The notes under the pieces were generated by a model. It was not told where the DNA came from, searched no databases, and saw only the letters and a list, made by a program, of their open reading frames with translations. From Clostridia bacterium (GTDB lineage Bacteria; Bacillota; Clostridia; Oscillospirales; CAG-382): a stretch of DNA of 64,000 nt. Below are positions 25,075 through 33,565 of the stretch, piece by piece. The stretch is from assembly GCA_017456765.1 (NCBI GenBank), contig JAFTIR010000021.1, positions 62,001 to 126,000 of the forward strand. The letters run 5' to 3'. Position 1 is the stretch's first letter, and each line of letters opens with the position of its first letter. The position numbers and the translations under genes were made by a program.

Positions 25075-25944
25075 ATGTACTATGCAAAACTTTCTCTTTC
25101 CGAAATTCCCGAAATCGGCTTTGCCCATCAGCACTACTGCCATGAGTATAAAACGACATACGGCAAAAACGACAGAAAAAGCGTTGAAATTGCCTACGTC
25201 AATTCGGGAAAAATCAAAATCAGGCTTTATGATAAGGAAATGTATGCCGAAAAGGGGAGCGTAGTTGTAATCCTTAGGCAATTGCCCATTTCCACACTTA
25301 CGGTGGGGGACGAAATGCACTCACACTGCACTGTGCTTGGAGAATTTTCCGACCTTGACTTTGAGCTTTTTGAGGACGAAAAGGACGCCTTCGGCGACGG
25401 CTTTATGTTTCCTCTTGTGACAGAGGCGTGCAAAGAAACCGAACAAATCGCAAAGTGTCTTCTTAAAATTGCCGCCGATATGGCAAACGAAAGGGAAAAG
25501 AGAGCCCTTTCCTCGTCGGTTGAATTCTTGAATGTACTGAAAACGCTTGATGAGATTTTCCGAAAAGAGAAAAACTCAAAGAGCAGTGCCTTTGTGTCAA
25601 TCTATGAAAAGGCTGTCGGCTATATAAATGATAACGTCCATAAAAATATCCGTCTTTCGGATATAGCTCGTTTTGTGGCAAAAAGTCCCAATCACGTAAG
25701 CCATGCCTTTAAAGCCGTAAGCGGTAAAACAATATCTTCCTATATAAATGAGGAAAAGGTAAAAAGGATTGCCTATCTTATAAAGGGCGAAGGCCTCTCC
25801 TTTGAAGATGCGTGCGAGAGGGTATCGCTTTGTGATAAAACCTACGGCTACCGCCTTTTTAAGAAATATATGGGCATCACGCCAAGCGAATTTGTTTCGG
25901 TAAAGATAATTGACCGTGACAGCCGCGGAAAAAAGAAGCAGTAA
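25075..25944 (+). CDS. AraC-family transcriptional regulator
   Basis: A 289-residue DNA-binding regulator. Residues 1 to about 170 resemble a cupin-like effector domain (SEIPEIGFAHQHYCHEY opening, VEIAYVNSGKIKIR strand). The last 100 residues hold two helix-turn-helix motifs: IRLSDIARFVAKSPNHVSHAFK and the second helix pair ending YGYRLFKKYMGITPSEF, the AraC signature. It is transcribed divergently from the deacetylase-like/AEC pair and converges, with a 2-nt gap, on a Gfo/Idh gene. It is therefore the likely local regulator of those flanking genes; the inducer is unknown. Confidence 0.9.
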   Translation: MYYAKLSLSEIPEIGFAHQHYCHEYKTTYGKNDRKSVEIAYVNSGKIKIRLYDKEMYAEKGSVVVILRQLPISTLTVGDEMHSHCTVLGEFSDLDFELFEDEKDAFGDGFMFPLVTEACKETEQIAKCLLKIAADMANEREKRALSSSVEFLNVLKTLDEIFRKEKNSKSSAFVSIYEKAVGYINDNVHKNIRLSDIARFVAKSPNHVSHAFKAVSGKTISSYINEEKVKRIAYLIKGEGLSFEDACERVSLCDKTYGYRLFKKYMGITPSEFVSVKIIDRDSRGKKKQ

Positions 25945-25946
25945 AT

Positions 25947-26918
25947 TTAGTTGTTTTCGTCTGCAAACTTCTGTATAAGAAGTACCTGTCTCTGCGACGT
26001 AAGGGTTTCATTTGTGCCGAAGTAAACCTTTTCTCCCTTTACCTCGCTCACGAAGTCCTCAATGTTGTTTGACGGACTCTTTTCACATTCAATTGTTTCT
26101 TCAGAGCTTTTGTAAAGGTGGATTACACTTTCACAGCCTCTGAAGTTGAGCATACCCTTTTTGCCCCAGAAATAGAAATCCCAGTAGGTGGGAAGTGGAC
26201 TTGAGCACTTGGGTGCGGCGTAGGAAACGTCAGCCATGACCGAAATGTTTTCCATCTCTGCCATAAACTGTCCGCAGTCGGAAAAATTGGGTTCTTCTGT
26301 CGCAAATGCGTTCCAAACCTTTGCAAAATTAACCTTTGTGAAGTTTTTGCCTGTTATGTAGCGGAGAATGTCAACGCCGTGGATTGCAATGTCGTTGATT
26401 GTTCCGCCGTGCTTGCCGTCCTCGTAGTACCAGGAGGGACGGTTGCCGTAGTCAAGACAGTGCTGACCGGTAAAGGAGATGTTTACAAGCTCGCCAATCT
26501 CTCCATTTTCGATAAGCTCTTTAACCTTTCGTGTCTGGATGCTGTGTCTCATGTCGAGCATACACGCAACAACAAGTCCGTTTTTCTTTGAAAGTGCTTC
26601 AATCTCATCAAGCTCTGAAAGACTTGTACATATAGGCTTGTCAGCAATTACGTGCTTGCCGCTTTTTAATGCCTCGATTACCATTTTTCCGCGCTTGCCG
26701 TAGTAGTCGCCGATGGCAATGGCGTCAACGTTGTCGTCCGCGAGAATTTCTTCATAAGAGCCGTAGCAAAAATCAAGCTCTCTCATTTTACCTGCGGCTT
26801 CTCTTGCCGCGTCGTTTTCTTCAAAACAGCCGCAAATCTCTACATTTTTGCTGTTGTTTGCCATGTCGTAAAGAGTGTAGATGTGACCGTGTCTGAAGCC
26901 TGCGAATGCTATATTCAT
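25947..26918 (-). CDS. Gfo/Idh/MocA-family oxidoreductase
   Basis: A 323-residue dehydrogenase. The nucleotide-binding loop is atypical: MNIAFAGFRHGHIY replaces GxGxxG with GFRHGH, a variant seen in divergent family members. The catalytic-lysine motif appears as DKPICTS (about residue 97) in place of EKP, and NDIAIHGVDILRYI carries the conserved Asp/His substrate residues. The ATG is preceded by GAGGTG on the minus strand. It lies tail to tail with the AraC gene and likely oxidises a sugar or inositol-type substrate linked to that locus. Confidence 0.87.
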   Translation of the reverse strand: MNIAFAGFRHGHIYTLYDMANNSKNVEICGCFEENDAAREAAGKMRELDFCYGSYEEILADDNVDAIAIGDYYGKRGKMVIEALKSGKHVIADKPICTSLSELDEIEALSKKNGLVVACMLDMRHSIQTRKVKELIENGEIGELVNISFTGQHCLDYGNRPSWYYEDGKHGGTINDIAIHGVDILRYITGKNFTKVNFAKVWNAFATEEPNFSDCGQFMAEMENISVMADVSYAAPKCSSPLPTYWDFYFWGKKGMLNFRGCESVIHLYKSSEETIECEKSPSNNIEDFVSEVKGEKVYFGTNETLTSQRQVLLIQKFADENN

Positions 26919-27048
26919 AATAATTCACCTCGTAACTCTATTTTACCATTATTTTTCGACGTGTAAATTGTGAAAAATGCTATTATGTATTGCAAAAAAT
27001 CAAATAAATAATAAATATTGTAAATTTGATAATTTGCGGCGTAAAAGG

Positions 27049-27077
27049 TTGTTATTTTTTGCGTATTGTGTTAGAAT
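27049..27077 (+). promoter_or_regulatory. promoter of the MBL-hydrolase/SGNH pair
   Basis: TTGTTA (27049-27054), 17-bp spacer, TAGAAT (27072-27077), in an AT-rich divergent gap, about 50 nt before the start codon. Confidence 0.65.
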
Positions 27078-27128
27078 GATTTAAATAATGCAGGGCAGGT
27101 TTTGCTCCTGCCGTAAAGGAGAAAATAT

Positions 27129-27863
27129 ATGAAAATTACTTTTTTAGGCACGAGCCACGGTTATGCCGAAAAGGGCAGATTCACCTCAGCAACACTCATT
27201 GAGGTGGGAGAAAATTACTATCTTCTCGACGCAGGCGCGCCCATTGAGTACCTTTTTGTCAATAATGATAAGCCGTATGAAAATCTTCGCGGAATATTCT
27301 TAACACATATGCATAATGACCATGTCGGCTCACTTTCTTCCGTTGTCGAGCCTATGCTCAGATACCGCTTTAATGATAAGGCAACCTGCTTCTTTCCGTC
27401 ACGGCAGGGAATGGACGGCTTTGCAAATTGGCTGTACACACTTGATGTAAAAAAAGAAGTCCTTGATAAGACCGTGAAATTTGAACTTGTAAACGAGGGC
27501 AAAATTTTTGATGACGGAAAGGTGTGCGTTTATGCAAGAAGAAACCTGCATAAGGGTGTCGGCGGCGCTTCCTTCGGCTATATCTTTGAGGCGGAAGGGA
27601 AAAGGGTGTTCTTTACAGGGGATATGTCACAGGAATTTTCCGAATATTGTGAGTATGTCGGCTCTGAGCATTATGACCTTGTTGTCTGCGAGGGCGCACA
27701 TTCGCCGATTGTAAGGGCGGCAGAAAAGCTGAAAGGCACAAACACTGACAGAATGATTATCAACCATGTCTATTTTGAGAGTGTTGAGGGCTTTGATGAT
27801 GTTGCAAAGACTCTGCCGTTTCCATGCGAAATTGCAGAGGATATGCTTGAAATTATACTTTAG
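27129..27863 (+). CDS. MBL-fold metal-dependent hydrolase
   Basis: A 244-residue metallo-beta-lactamase-fold protein, cytosolic. The metal motif is LTHMHNDHVGS (HxHxDH, about residues 59-68), with further ligands in FTGDMSQEF and the C-terminal INHVYF. The opening FLGTSHGYAEKGRFTSATLIEV resembles RNase Z/PhnP-type MBL proteins, but the exosite of RNase Z is not evident. It is followed after 11 nt by an SGNH hydrolase, so the two are likely co-expressed. The substrate (phosphodiester or ester) is not determinable. Confidence 0.86.
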   Translation: MKITFLGTSHGYAEKGRFTSATLIEVGENYYLLDAGAPIEYLFVNNDKPYENLRGIFLTHMHNDHVGSLSSVVEPMLRYRFNDKATCFFPSRQGMDGFANWLYTLDVKKEVLDKTVKFELVNEGKIFDDGKVCVYARRNLHKGVGGASFGYIFEAEGKRVFFTGDMSQEFSEYCEYVGSEHYDLVVCEGAHSPIVRAAEKLKGTNTDRMIINHVYFESVEGFDDVAKTLPFPCEIAEDMLEIIL

Positions 27864-27874
27864 GAGAGAAAATT

Positions 27875-28504
27875 ATGAAAAATGTACTTCTTGTCGGCGA
27901 CTCAATTCGAATGGGCTATGACAAATCCGTAAAAAAGACACTTGAGGGTAGGGCAAATGTTATTTTCCCTGCCGAGAACTGCCGCTTTGCCTGCTATCTT
28001 CTCCGTAGCTTTCACGACTATTTTGAGGGAATAAAGGGAGAGGATTTTGACGTTGTTCATTGGAACGCAGGTCTCTGGGATTGCCTGAGACTTTTTGAGG
28101 AGGAGCCGCATACACCAATTGATGTCTATACATATTATATTGACAGAATATGTAAAAGAATCAAAAAGCTCTGTCCCAATGCAAGGGTGATTTTTGCGAC
28201 CTCAACAAGCGTTCAGTCGGAAAAAATGGATGTGAATTTCAAAAGATATAATGAAGAAATTGAGGAGTATAATTCTGCGGCTGTCGAGGTCGTAAAAAAA
28301 TACGGCTTTGAGGTGAATGACCTGTATTGTCTTTCAAAGACTCTTCCCGACGAGGCTCACTCCGACCCCGTACATTATTATACAACCCTCGGAACCGAAG
28401 CATTTACCAATAAGGTGCTGTCTTATATCGCACCTGCCCTCGGAATAGAGGAAAAACTCGAATATAAGGAAGAAATGTATACCGACGCACCAATCGGTAT
28501 CTGA
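27875..28504 (+). CDS. SGNH/GDSL-family hydrolase
   Basis: A 209-residue esterase-like enzyme of the SGNH superfamily. Block I is VLLVGDSIRMGYD with the nucleophile Ser of GDSI (about residue 9). Block II/III appears around HWNAGLWD (Gly and Asn of the oxyanion hole), and block V is DEAHSDPVHYYT with the catalytic Asp and His near residue 170. There is no signal peptide, so it is probably cytosolic. AGGAG precedes the ATG. It likely removes an acyl group from a carbohydrate or similar substrate; this is inference from family. Confidence 0.86.
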   Translation: MKNVLLVGDSIRMGYDKSVKKTLEGRANVIFPAENCRFACYLLRSFHDYFEGIKGEDFDVVHWNAGLWDCLRLFEEEPHTPIDVYTYYIDRICKRIKKLCPNARVIFATSTSVQSEKMDVNFKRYNEEIEEYNSAAVEVVKKYGFEVNDLYCLSKTLPDEAHSDPVHYYTTLGTEAFTNKVLSYIAPALGIEEKLEYKEEMYTDAPIGI

Positions 28505-28757
28505 TTCTTGCCAAACCCTTACCGAACCTGTACCAAACCGTTACCAAACCGTTACCAAACCTCTACCAAACGCTACCAAACCGCTACCGAATCGTTACCA
28601 AACGCTACCAAACCTCTACCGAATCGTTACCAAACGCTACCAAACCTCTACCAAACCGTTACCGAATTGCTCTTTTGCTTTGCCTAATGTAAATGTTAAT
28701 GTAAATGATAATGTTAATCTCAATCTTAATGTATATGTAAATGTGTCTTTTGAGTAA
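28505..28757 (+). pseudogene. 3' remnant of a replisome-organiser-type gene (linker repeats)
   Basis: This region looks like simple repeat DNA: a TACCAAACCGT-like 10-11-mer from 28508 to 28665, then an AATGTA hexamer from 28686. In the frame with codons beginning at 28506 it is open to TAA at 28755-28757 and encodes a patterned linker of YQTVTKPLPN units followed by LPNVNVNVNDNVNLNLN. That Pro-Asn then Asn-Val pattern is familiar from linkers of phage-type replisome-organiser/DnaD-like proteins in Firmicutes. No in-frame start exists: the frame is closed by a TAG at 28446, inside the upstream hydrolase gene. I therefore call a 5'-truncated remnant. A possible intact relative begins at 28835. 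Confidence 0.6.
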
Positions 28758-28774
28758 CAATTTGTGATAGCATC

Positions 28775-28803
28775 TTGACAAAATAGAACATTTGTGCTAT
28801 AAT
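28775..28803 (+). promoter_or_regulatory. promoter of the replisome-organiser-like gene
   Basis: TTGACA (28775-28780), 17-bp spacer, TATAAT (28798-28803), 31 nt before the ATG, which has AAAGGAG upstream. Confidence 0.88.
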
Positions 28804-28834
28804 ATGGGTGTATTAAAAAAGCAAAGGAGATTTT

Positions 28835-29395
28835 ATGGAAAATACACACACAGAAAGAGAAAGCATGGTGTTTTATAAGAGCTTTTTTGAAGCGATAGAG
28901 GAATTGCCCGGCGAGGAGTTCAAGAAGTGCGCCTGCGCCATATTCAACTATGGTCTGAGAGGTATAATGCCCGAAGCAAGCGGCTTTGAAAAGGCAATAC
29001 TTACTCTTGTAAAACCGCAGATAGACAAGAATAATCAGCGCTGGATAAGCTCAAAAAAGAGCCACAGCACAAAAGAACCCCAAGAGCCTTGTGAGAAACC
29101 TGCCCCTCAAGAGACGCCCCAAAAGGAAGGTGTGGGGGAGTACGGTAATGTGCTTCTTCTGCCGGAGGAAAAGGACGTTCTTTGTAAGAGTCTGGGAAAG
29201 GAAAGATACCTCGACTCGGTTGATTATCTTACAAAATACATAAAGCGAAAGCCGGGATATAAAAGTGCAAGCCATTTTGAGGATTTGAGAGGCTGGGTTC
29301 AGGATGCCCTTGAAAAGCAAAATAACAAGAGTCCGCCAAAGCCGAAAAATCCTTCGTTCGATTTTGATTTTGAAAACTTATATGAAAATCTCTGA
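28835..29395 (+). CDS. DUF6291-like replisome-organiser-type protein
   Basis: A 186-residue protein. The N-terminal 70 residues (MVFYKSFFEAIEELPGEEF, then AIFNYGLRGIMPEA and LVKPQIDKNN) resemble the DUF6291-type domain found in phage and mobile-element replication proteins. A Pro/Glu/Lys-rich linker follows (SHSTKEPQEPCEKPAPQETP), then a small C-terminal domain (SVDYLTKYIKRKPGYKSASHFEDLRGWVQDAL) resembling the tail of DnaD-like helicase loaders. It has a consensus promoter of its own and no phage genes around it, so it appears to be a solitary or domesticated copy. The family name is recalled from sequence, not searched. Confidence 0.65.
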   Translation: MENTHTERESMVFYKSFFEAIEELPGEEFKKCACAIFNYGLRGIMPEASGFEKAILTLVKPQIDKNNQRWISSKKSHSTKEPQEPCEKPAPQETPQKEGVGEYGNVLLLPEEKDVLCKSLGKERYLDSVDYLTKYIKRKPGYKSASHFEDLRGWVQDALEKQNNKSPPKPKNPSFDFDFENLYENL

Positions 29396-29424
29396 TAAAT
29401 AAGTCATAAAACAGCTTTATTTGC

Positions 29425-29453
29425 TTGACATGATTTTGCGTTTGTGGTATAAT
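29425..29453 (+). promoter_or_regulatory. promoter of pyrC
   Basis: TTGACA (29425-29430), 17-bp spacer, TATAAT (29448-29453), about 33 nt before the chosen pyrC start. Confidence 0.9.
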
Positions 29454-29486
29454 TACCATAAATAATTGTGTGCGTCGGAGGATGTT

Positions 29487-30749
29487 ATGAGCTTTGTTAT
29501 TCGAGATGTGAATGTGTACAGAAACGGTGGCTTTGAAATGCGTAATGTTGCCGTTGAAAACGGTATTGTTACCGCCATTTCTTCCGACGATATAAATTTG
29601 ACCGGTGCCAAGATTGTAATGGGCGGCGGAATGTATCTTTTTCCCGGTTTTGCGGATGTCCATGTACACCTGCGTGAGCCGGGATTTGTTTATAAAGAGA
29701 CGATAGAAACGGGAACAAAAGCGGCGGCGGCAGGCGGATTTACCCATGTCTGCTCCATGCCGAATCTAAATCCCGTACCCGACAGTGTTGACAACCTTAA
29801 AGTACAGCGTGATGCAATAGAAAAGGACGCCGTCATTGCGGTGTACCCCTATGGCTCAATAACAGTCGGACAAAAGGGAGAAGAGCTTTCCGACCTTGAG
29901 GGAATGGCAGAGCATGTGTGTGCCTTTTCAGACGACGGCAGGGGAGTTCAGAATGGCGACATGATGAAGCAAGCGATGATGAAGGCAAAGAGTCTTAACA
30001 AGATTATTGCGGCGCACTGCGAGGTTAATGAGCTTCTTTTCGGCGGATATATCCACGACGGCGAATACGCGAGGCTTCACGGTCACAGAGGCATTAGCTC
30101 TGAGAGCGAATGGAAGCAGATTGAAAGGGATATTGCCCTGGCAAAGGAAACGGGTGTCAAGTACCACGTCTGCCACATTTCCACAAAAGAAAGCGTAGCA
30201 CTTATACGCAAGGCAAAGAAAGACGGTGTTTCAATCACCTGCGAAACAGCGCCGCACTACCTTATATATAACGACATGGATTTGCAAGAGCATGCACGCT
30301 TTAAGATGAATCCGCCAATCAGAAGCGAAGAAGACAGGCTTGCTCTTGTTGAGGGACTTATTGACGGCACAATTGATATGATTGCCACAGACCACGCTCC
30401 CCACTCCGAAGAAGAAAAGACGAGGGGACTTGAAAAGAGCCTCATGGGTGTTGTGGGGCTTGAGACATCATTTTGCGCCATGTACACCCACTTTGTAAAG
30501 ACGGGCGTTATCACATTGGAGCATCTGATCAAGCTGATGCACGATAATGCAAAGAGCCGCTTTGGTATCGGCGGTGTTATTGAGGTCGGCGAAAAGGCGG
30601 ACTTTACGCTCTTTGATTTGAATGAAAAATACACGGTAAACCCTGAACAGTTTGTCACAAAAGGAAGATTTACTCCCTTTGAGGGATGTGAGTTTTACGG
30701 CAGATGTGTGATGACGGTTTATGACGGAAATGTTGTTTATGAGGGGTAG
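29487..30749 (+). CDS. pyrC: dihydroorotase
   Basis: Third step of de novo pyrimidine synthesis: cyclises carbamoyl aspartate to dihydroorotate. The 420-residue protein is a type I amidohydrolase. FADVHVHLREPG (about residue 57) carries two zinc His, HVCHIS and ETAPHYL provide further ligands, and ATDHAPHSEEEK (about residue 305) the catalytic Asp. I start at ATG 29487, which follows CGGAGG at 29476-29481; the upstream GTG at 29466 lacks a ribosome site. It is the first of seven pyrimidine genes in one direction, separated from pyrK by a hairpin repeat. Confidence 0.94.
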   Translation: MSFVIRDVNVYRNGGFEMRNVAVENGIVTAISSDDINLTGAKIVMGGGMYLFPGFADVHVHLREPGFVYKETIETGTKAAAAGGFTHVCSMPNLNPVPDSVDNLKVQRDAIEKDAVIAVYPYGSITVGQKGEELSDLEGMAEHVCAFSDDGRGVQNGDMMKQAMMKAKSLNKIIAAHCEVNELLFGGYIHDGEYARLHGHRGISSESEWKQIERDIALAKETGVKYHVCHISTKESVALIRKAKKDGVSITCETAPHYLIYNDMDLQEHARFKMNPPIRSEEDRLALVEGLIDGTIDMIATDHAPHSEEEKTRGLEKSLMGVVGLETSFCAMYTHFVKTGVITLEHLIKLMHDNAKSRFGIGGVIEVGEKADFTLFDLNEKYTVNPEQFVTKGRFTPFEGCEFYGRCVMTVYDGNVVYEG

Positions 30750-30751
30750 GC

Positions 30752-31205
30752 TTTAGGGAGTGTTTCGCCACGGCTCGTGGCGACCATATTTTGGCACGCC
30801 CCAAAATATGGAAAAAACGCTCCACTCATGTGTCGTGACTTTTTGAGGTCACGACACGGGGCGTGGTGCCCCTTTTTAGCCCTCGACGGAATATTTGAAA
30901 AAGATTTAGTTTTCTTCCCACTAATATATGTGGTTTGCCTCGCAAGGCGAGGCCATAGCCTGCCAAAGGCAGGCAAATACAGGTGGAGTAGTGAGAGAAA
31001 AATATAAGTTTTATTTACTCATGTGTTGAGTATCAAAAAGAGCCGCCGCGGCTCGGTTGAATGTTACGGAGCGAAGCGTAGTTTTCGACCATGAGCGGAG
31101 ATTTTTTGGTTACTTTTGCATCGGGGCAAAAGTAACTCGCCTCGTGCTGAGGCGAAATTTTCCAAAAGTAACGGAAAACGCACGTCGCAACGTGCGGAAT
31201 CCTTA
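30752..31205 (+). repeat. multi-hairpin intergenic repeat, two inverted halves (copy 5)
   Basis: Left half: CGCCACG/CGTGGCG (30766-30782), CCATATTTTGG/CCAAAATATGG (30784-30794/30801-30811) and GTGTCGTGAC/GTCACGACAC (30830-30839/30848-30857). Centre: cgcAAGgcg-type and GCC-rich stems with the shared CCATAGCCTGCC block (30940-30975). Right half: GTTACTTTTGC/GCAAAAGTAAC (31109-31119/31126-31136) and TCGCCTC/GAGGCGA (31137-31143/31149-31155). The two halves use different stem sequences in the same positions. No gene is supported here. Confidence 0.82.
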
Positions 31206-31225
31206 AAAACAGAAAGGAAAAAGAC

Positions 31226-31957
31226 ATGAAACAATCCCTATTCACAGTTGACTATAATGTCAAACTGACCTTTGACGTCTACAAAATGCGCCTCGTTGGC
31301 GACACAAGTGACATCACAAAACCCGGTCAGTTTATCAATATAAAGCTCGACGGCTTCTATCTTCGCCGTCCTATTTCCGTTTTTGACTGCGACGAAAGCG
31401 CAGTAACCATCATCTATAAGGTAGTAGGCGAGGGAACAGAATATATGGCTTCGCTCGGTAAGGGTAAGACACTTGATGTTCTCACCGGTCTCGGAAATGG
31501 CTTTGATGTGGAAAAGTGCGGACAAAAGGTGCTTCTCATCGGCGGTGGTGTTGGTGTTCCGCCCATGTTTTACCTTGCAAAAAAATTGCTTTCGGCAGGT
31601 AAGACTGTCTCAATGATAATGGGCTTTAATAAAGAAAGCGAAGTCTTTGCAAAAGAGGATTTTGAGGCTCTCGGAATTAAGACACTTGTCACAACGGTTG
31701 ACGGAAGCGTCGGCATCAAGGGATTTGTAACAAACGCCATGGATGAGGTTGAATACGACTGTATCTGCACCTGCGGTCCTGAGCCTATGCTCAAGGCTGT
31801 TTATGATGCTTCAAAGACAACAGGCTTCTTTAGCTTTGAAGAAAGAATGGGATGCGGCTTTGGTGCTTGCATGGGCTGCTCCTGTAAGACAAAATACGGC
31901 AATAAGAGAATCTGTAAGGACGGACCTATACTCGTAAAGGAGGAGATTATATGGTAA
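31226..31957 (+). CDS. pyrK: dihydroorotate dehydrogenase B, electron-transfer subunit
   Basis: Passes electrons from PyrD to NAD+ through FAD and a 2Fe-2S cluster. It has 243 residues. The N-terminal FAD domain contains FYLRRPISV (family RPxS motif), the NAD domain starts VLLIGGGVGVPPMFYLA, and the C-terminal cluster ligands are in GCGFGACMGCSCKT and the later ICKDGP (C-x4-C-x2-C-xn-C). The ATG follows AGAAAGGAA. The stop overlaps pyrD by 7 nt, indicating coupled synthesis of the heterotetramer. Confidence 0.94.
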   Translation: MKQSLFTVDYNVKLTFDVYKMRLVGDTSDITKPGQFINIKLDGFYLRRPISVFDCDESAVTIIYKVVGEGTEYMASLGKGKTLDVLTGLGNGFDVEKCGQKVLLIGGGVGVPPMFYLAKKLLSAGKTVSMIMGFNKESEVFAKEDFEALGIKTLVTTVDGSVGIKGFVTNAMDEVEYDCICTCGPEPMLKAVYDASKTTGFFSFEERMGCGFGACMGCSCKTKYGNKRICKDGPILVKEEIIW

Positions 31958-32862
31958 ACACAAAGGTTAATCTCTCAGGTTGGGAACTTGATAACCCTAT
32001 AATCCCCGCCAGCGGTACATTCGGCTACGGATATGAATACGCAGAGCTTTATGATATAAATATCCTCGGCTCGTTCTCCTTTAAGGGAACAACCTTAGAG
32101 CCACGATTTGGAAATCCTACACCGAGAATTGCCGAAACACCGAACGGCATGATAAACTCCGTAGGACTTCAGAACCCCGGTGTTGATGCGGTAATTGCCG
32201 AGGAGCTTCCGAAACTGCGTAAATGCTTTAATAAAAAGGTGATTGCAAATATCGGCGGCTTTGCGGTTGATGAATTTGTAAAGATAGTCGAAAAGCTCGA
32301 CAAAGAGGATATAGTAGGACTTCATGAGGTCAACATCAGCTGTCCAAATCTTCATAAGGGCGGCAAAAACTTCGGCACAGACGCGGATGCGGCATACGAG
32401 GTAACAAAGGCAGTAAAAAAGGTTGCAAGTAAACCTGTATACATTAAACTTACACCGAATGTTACTGATATTGCTTCTATTGCAAAGGCGGTTGAAGAAG
32501 CGGGTGCCGACGGAATAAGCCTTATAAACACACTTTTAGGCATGAGAATAAACAAGAGAACAAGAAAACCGATTATTGCCAACAAAATGGGCGGTTTTTC
32601 CGGCTCTGCGATTTTCCCCGTGGCACTCAGATGCGTATATCAGGTATATGAAGCTGTAAAAATTCCGATTATCGGCATGGGCGGTGTGTCGAGTGCCGAG
32701 GATGTAATTGAAATGATGATGGCAGGTGCGACCGCCGTTGAGGTGGGTGCGTATAACCTTGTCAATCCCTATGGCTCAAAGGAAATCGTTCTTGATTTAC
32801 CGAGGGTCATGGAAAAATACAGAATAGAAAATCTTTGTGACATAATAGGAGGAGCACACTAA
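31951..32862 (+). CDS. pyrD: dihydroorotate dehydrogenase B (NAD+), catalytic subunit
   Basis: Oxidises dihydroorotate to orotate on FMN, using NAD+ through PyrK; a class 1B enzyme suited to anaerobes. It has 303 residues. PIIPASGTFGYGYEY (start of the barrel), NSVGLQNPGVD, HEVNISCPN with the catalytic Cys (about residue 131), YIKLTPNV and GMGGVSSAEDVIEMMMAGA are all present. AAAGGAGG within pyrK serves as its ribosome site. Its stop shares a base with the pyrF ATG. Confidence 0.95.
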   Translation: MVNTKVNLSGWELDNPIIPASGTFGYGYEYAELYDINILGSFSFKGTTLEPRFGNPTPRIAETPNGMINSVGLQNPGVDAVIAEELPKLRKCFNKKVIANIGGFAVDEFVKIVEKLDKEDIVGLHEVNISCPNLHKGGKNFGTDADAAYEVTKAVKKVASKPVYIKLTPNVTDIASIAKAVEEAGADGISLINTLLGMRINKRTRKPIIANKMGGFSGSAIFPVALRCVYQVYEAVKIPIIGMGGVSSAEDVIEMMMAGATAVEVGAYNLVNPYGSKEIVLDLPRVMEKYRIENLCDIIGGAH

Positions 32863-33560
32863 TGGGTAAGGACGTAATTATCGCTTGCGACTTTGCGAGC
32901 AAAGAGGCACTTTTTAATTTTCTTGACCTATTCAAAGATGAAAAGCCTTTTCTTAAGGTAGGTATGGAGCTTTTCTATGCGGAAGGCCCTGAAATTGTAA
33001 GAGAAATTAAGAGAAGAGGTCACAAGATTTTCCTTGACCTCAAGCTCCACGATATTCCCAATACTGTTAAAAAGTCAATGAACGTTCTTTCGCGTCTTGA
33101 CGTTGACATGACAAACCTTCACGCTGCAGGTACTGTTTCCATGATGGAAGCGGCTCTTGAGGGACTTACACGCCCCGACGGAACAAGGCCTTTGCTTATC
33201 GCTGTCACACAGCTCACAAGCACAGACCAGCAGAGAATGGAGGACGACCTTCTTATTCATGAGCCTATTGACAAGGTTGTTATGCACTATGCTTCAAATG
33301 CCAAGAAGGCAGGCCTTGACGGTGTTGTTTGTTCACCCCTTGAAGCACAGAAGGTTCATGAAACCTGCGGAGATAAGTTTTTAACTGTAACTCCCGGTGT
33401 TCGTTTTGCCGACGGAGATATTGGCGACCAGAAGAGAGTTATGACTCCCGCCGAGGCTAAGAGAATCGGCTCTGACTACATTGTTGTAGGCCGCCCCATA
33501 ACTGCGGCAGAGGATCCCGTTGCGGCGTACCGCAGATGCGTAAGTGAATTTGTGGACTAA
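32862..33560 (+). CDS. pyrF: orotidine 5'-phosphate decarboxylase
   Basis: Last step to UMP: decarboxylates OMP. It has 232 residues, normal for the short bacterial type. The catalytic tetrad is seen in IACDF near the start and IFLDLKLHDIPNTVKKS (Asp-x-Lys-x-x-Asp, about residues 59-68); the phosphate-gripping region is TPGVRFADGD and VVGRPIT at the end. It overlaps pyrD by one base (TAATG), with AGGAGG just before. The following 450 bp hold a repeat and then pyrE. Confidence 0.95.
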   Translation: MGKDVIIACDFASKEALFNFLDLFKDEKPFLKVGMELFYAEGPEIVREIKRRGHKIFLDLKLHDIPNTVKKSMNVLSRLDVDMTNLHAAGTVSMMEAALEGLTRPDGTRPLLIAVTQLTSTDQQRMEDDLLIHEPIDKVVMHYASNAKKAGLDGVVCSPLEAQKVHETCGDKFLTVTPGVRFADGDIGDQKRVMTPAEAKRIGSDYIVVGRPITAAEDPVAAYRRCVSEFVD

Positions 33561-33565
33561 AGTTT

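Noticed and set aside
28508..28668. Possible CRISPR or tandem minisatellite
   Set aside because: The period is 10-11 bp without unique spacers, and one frame gives a coherent protein linker, so a coding remnant explains it better.
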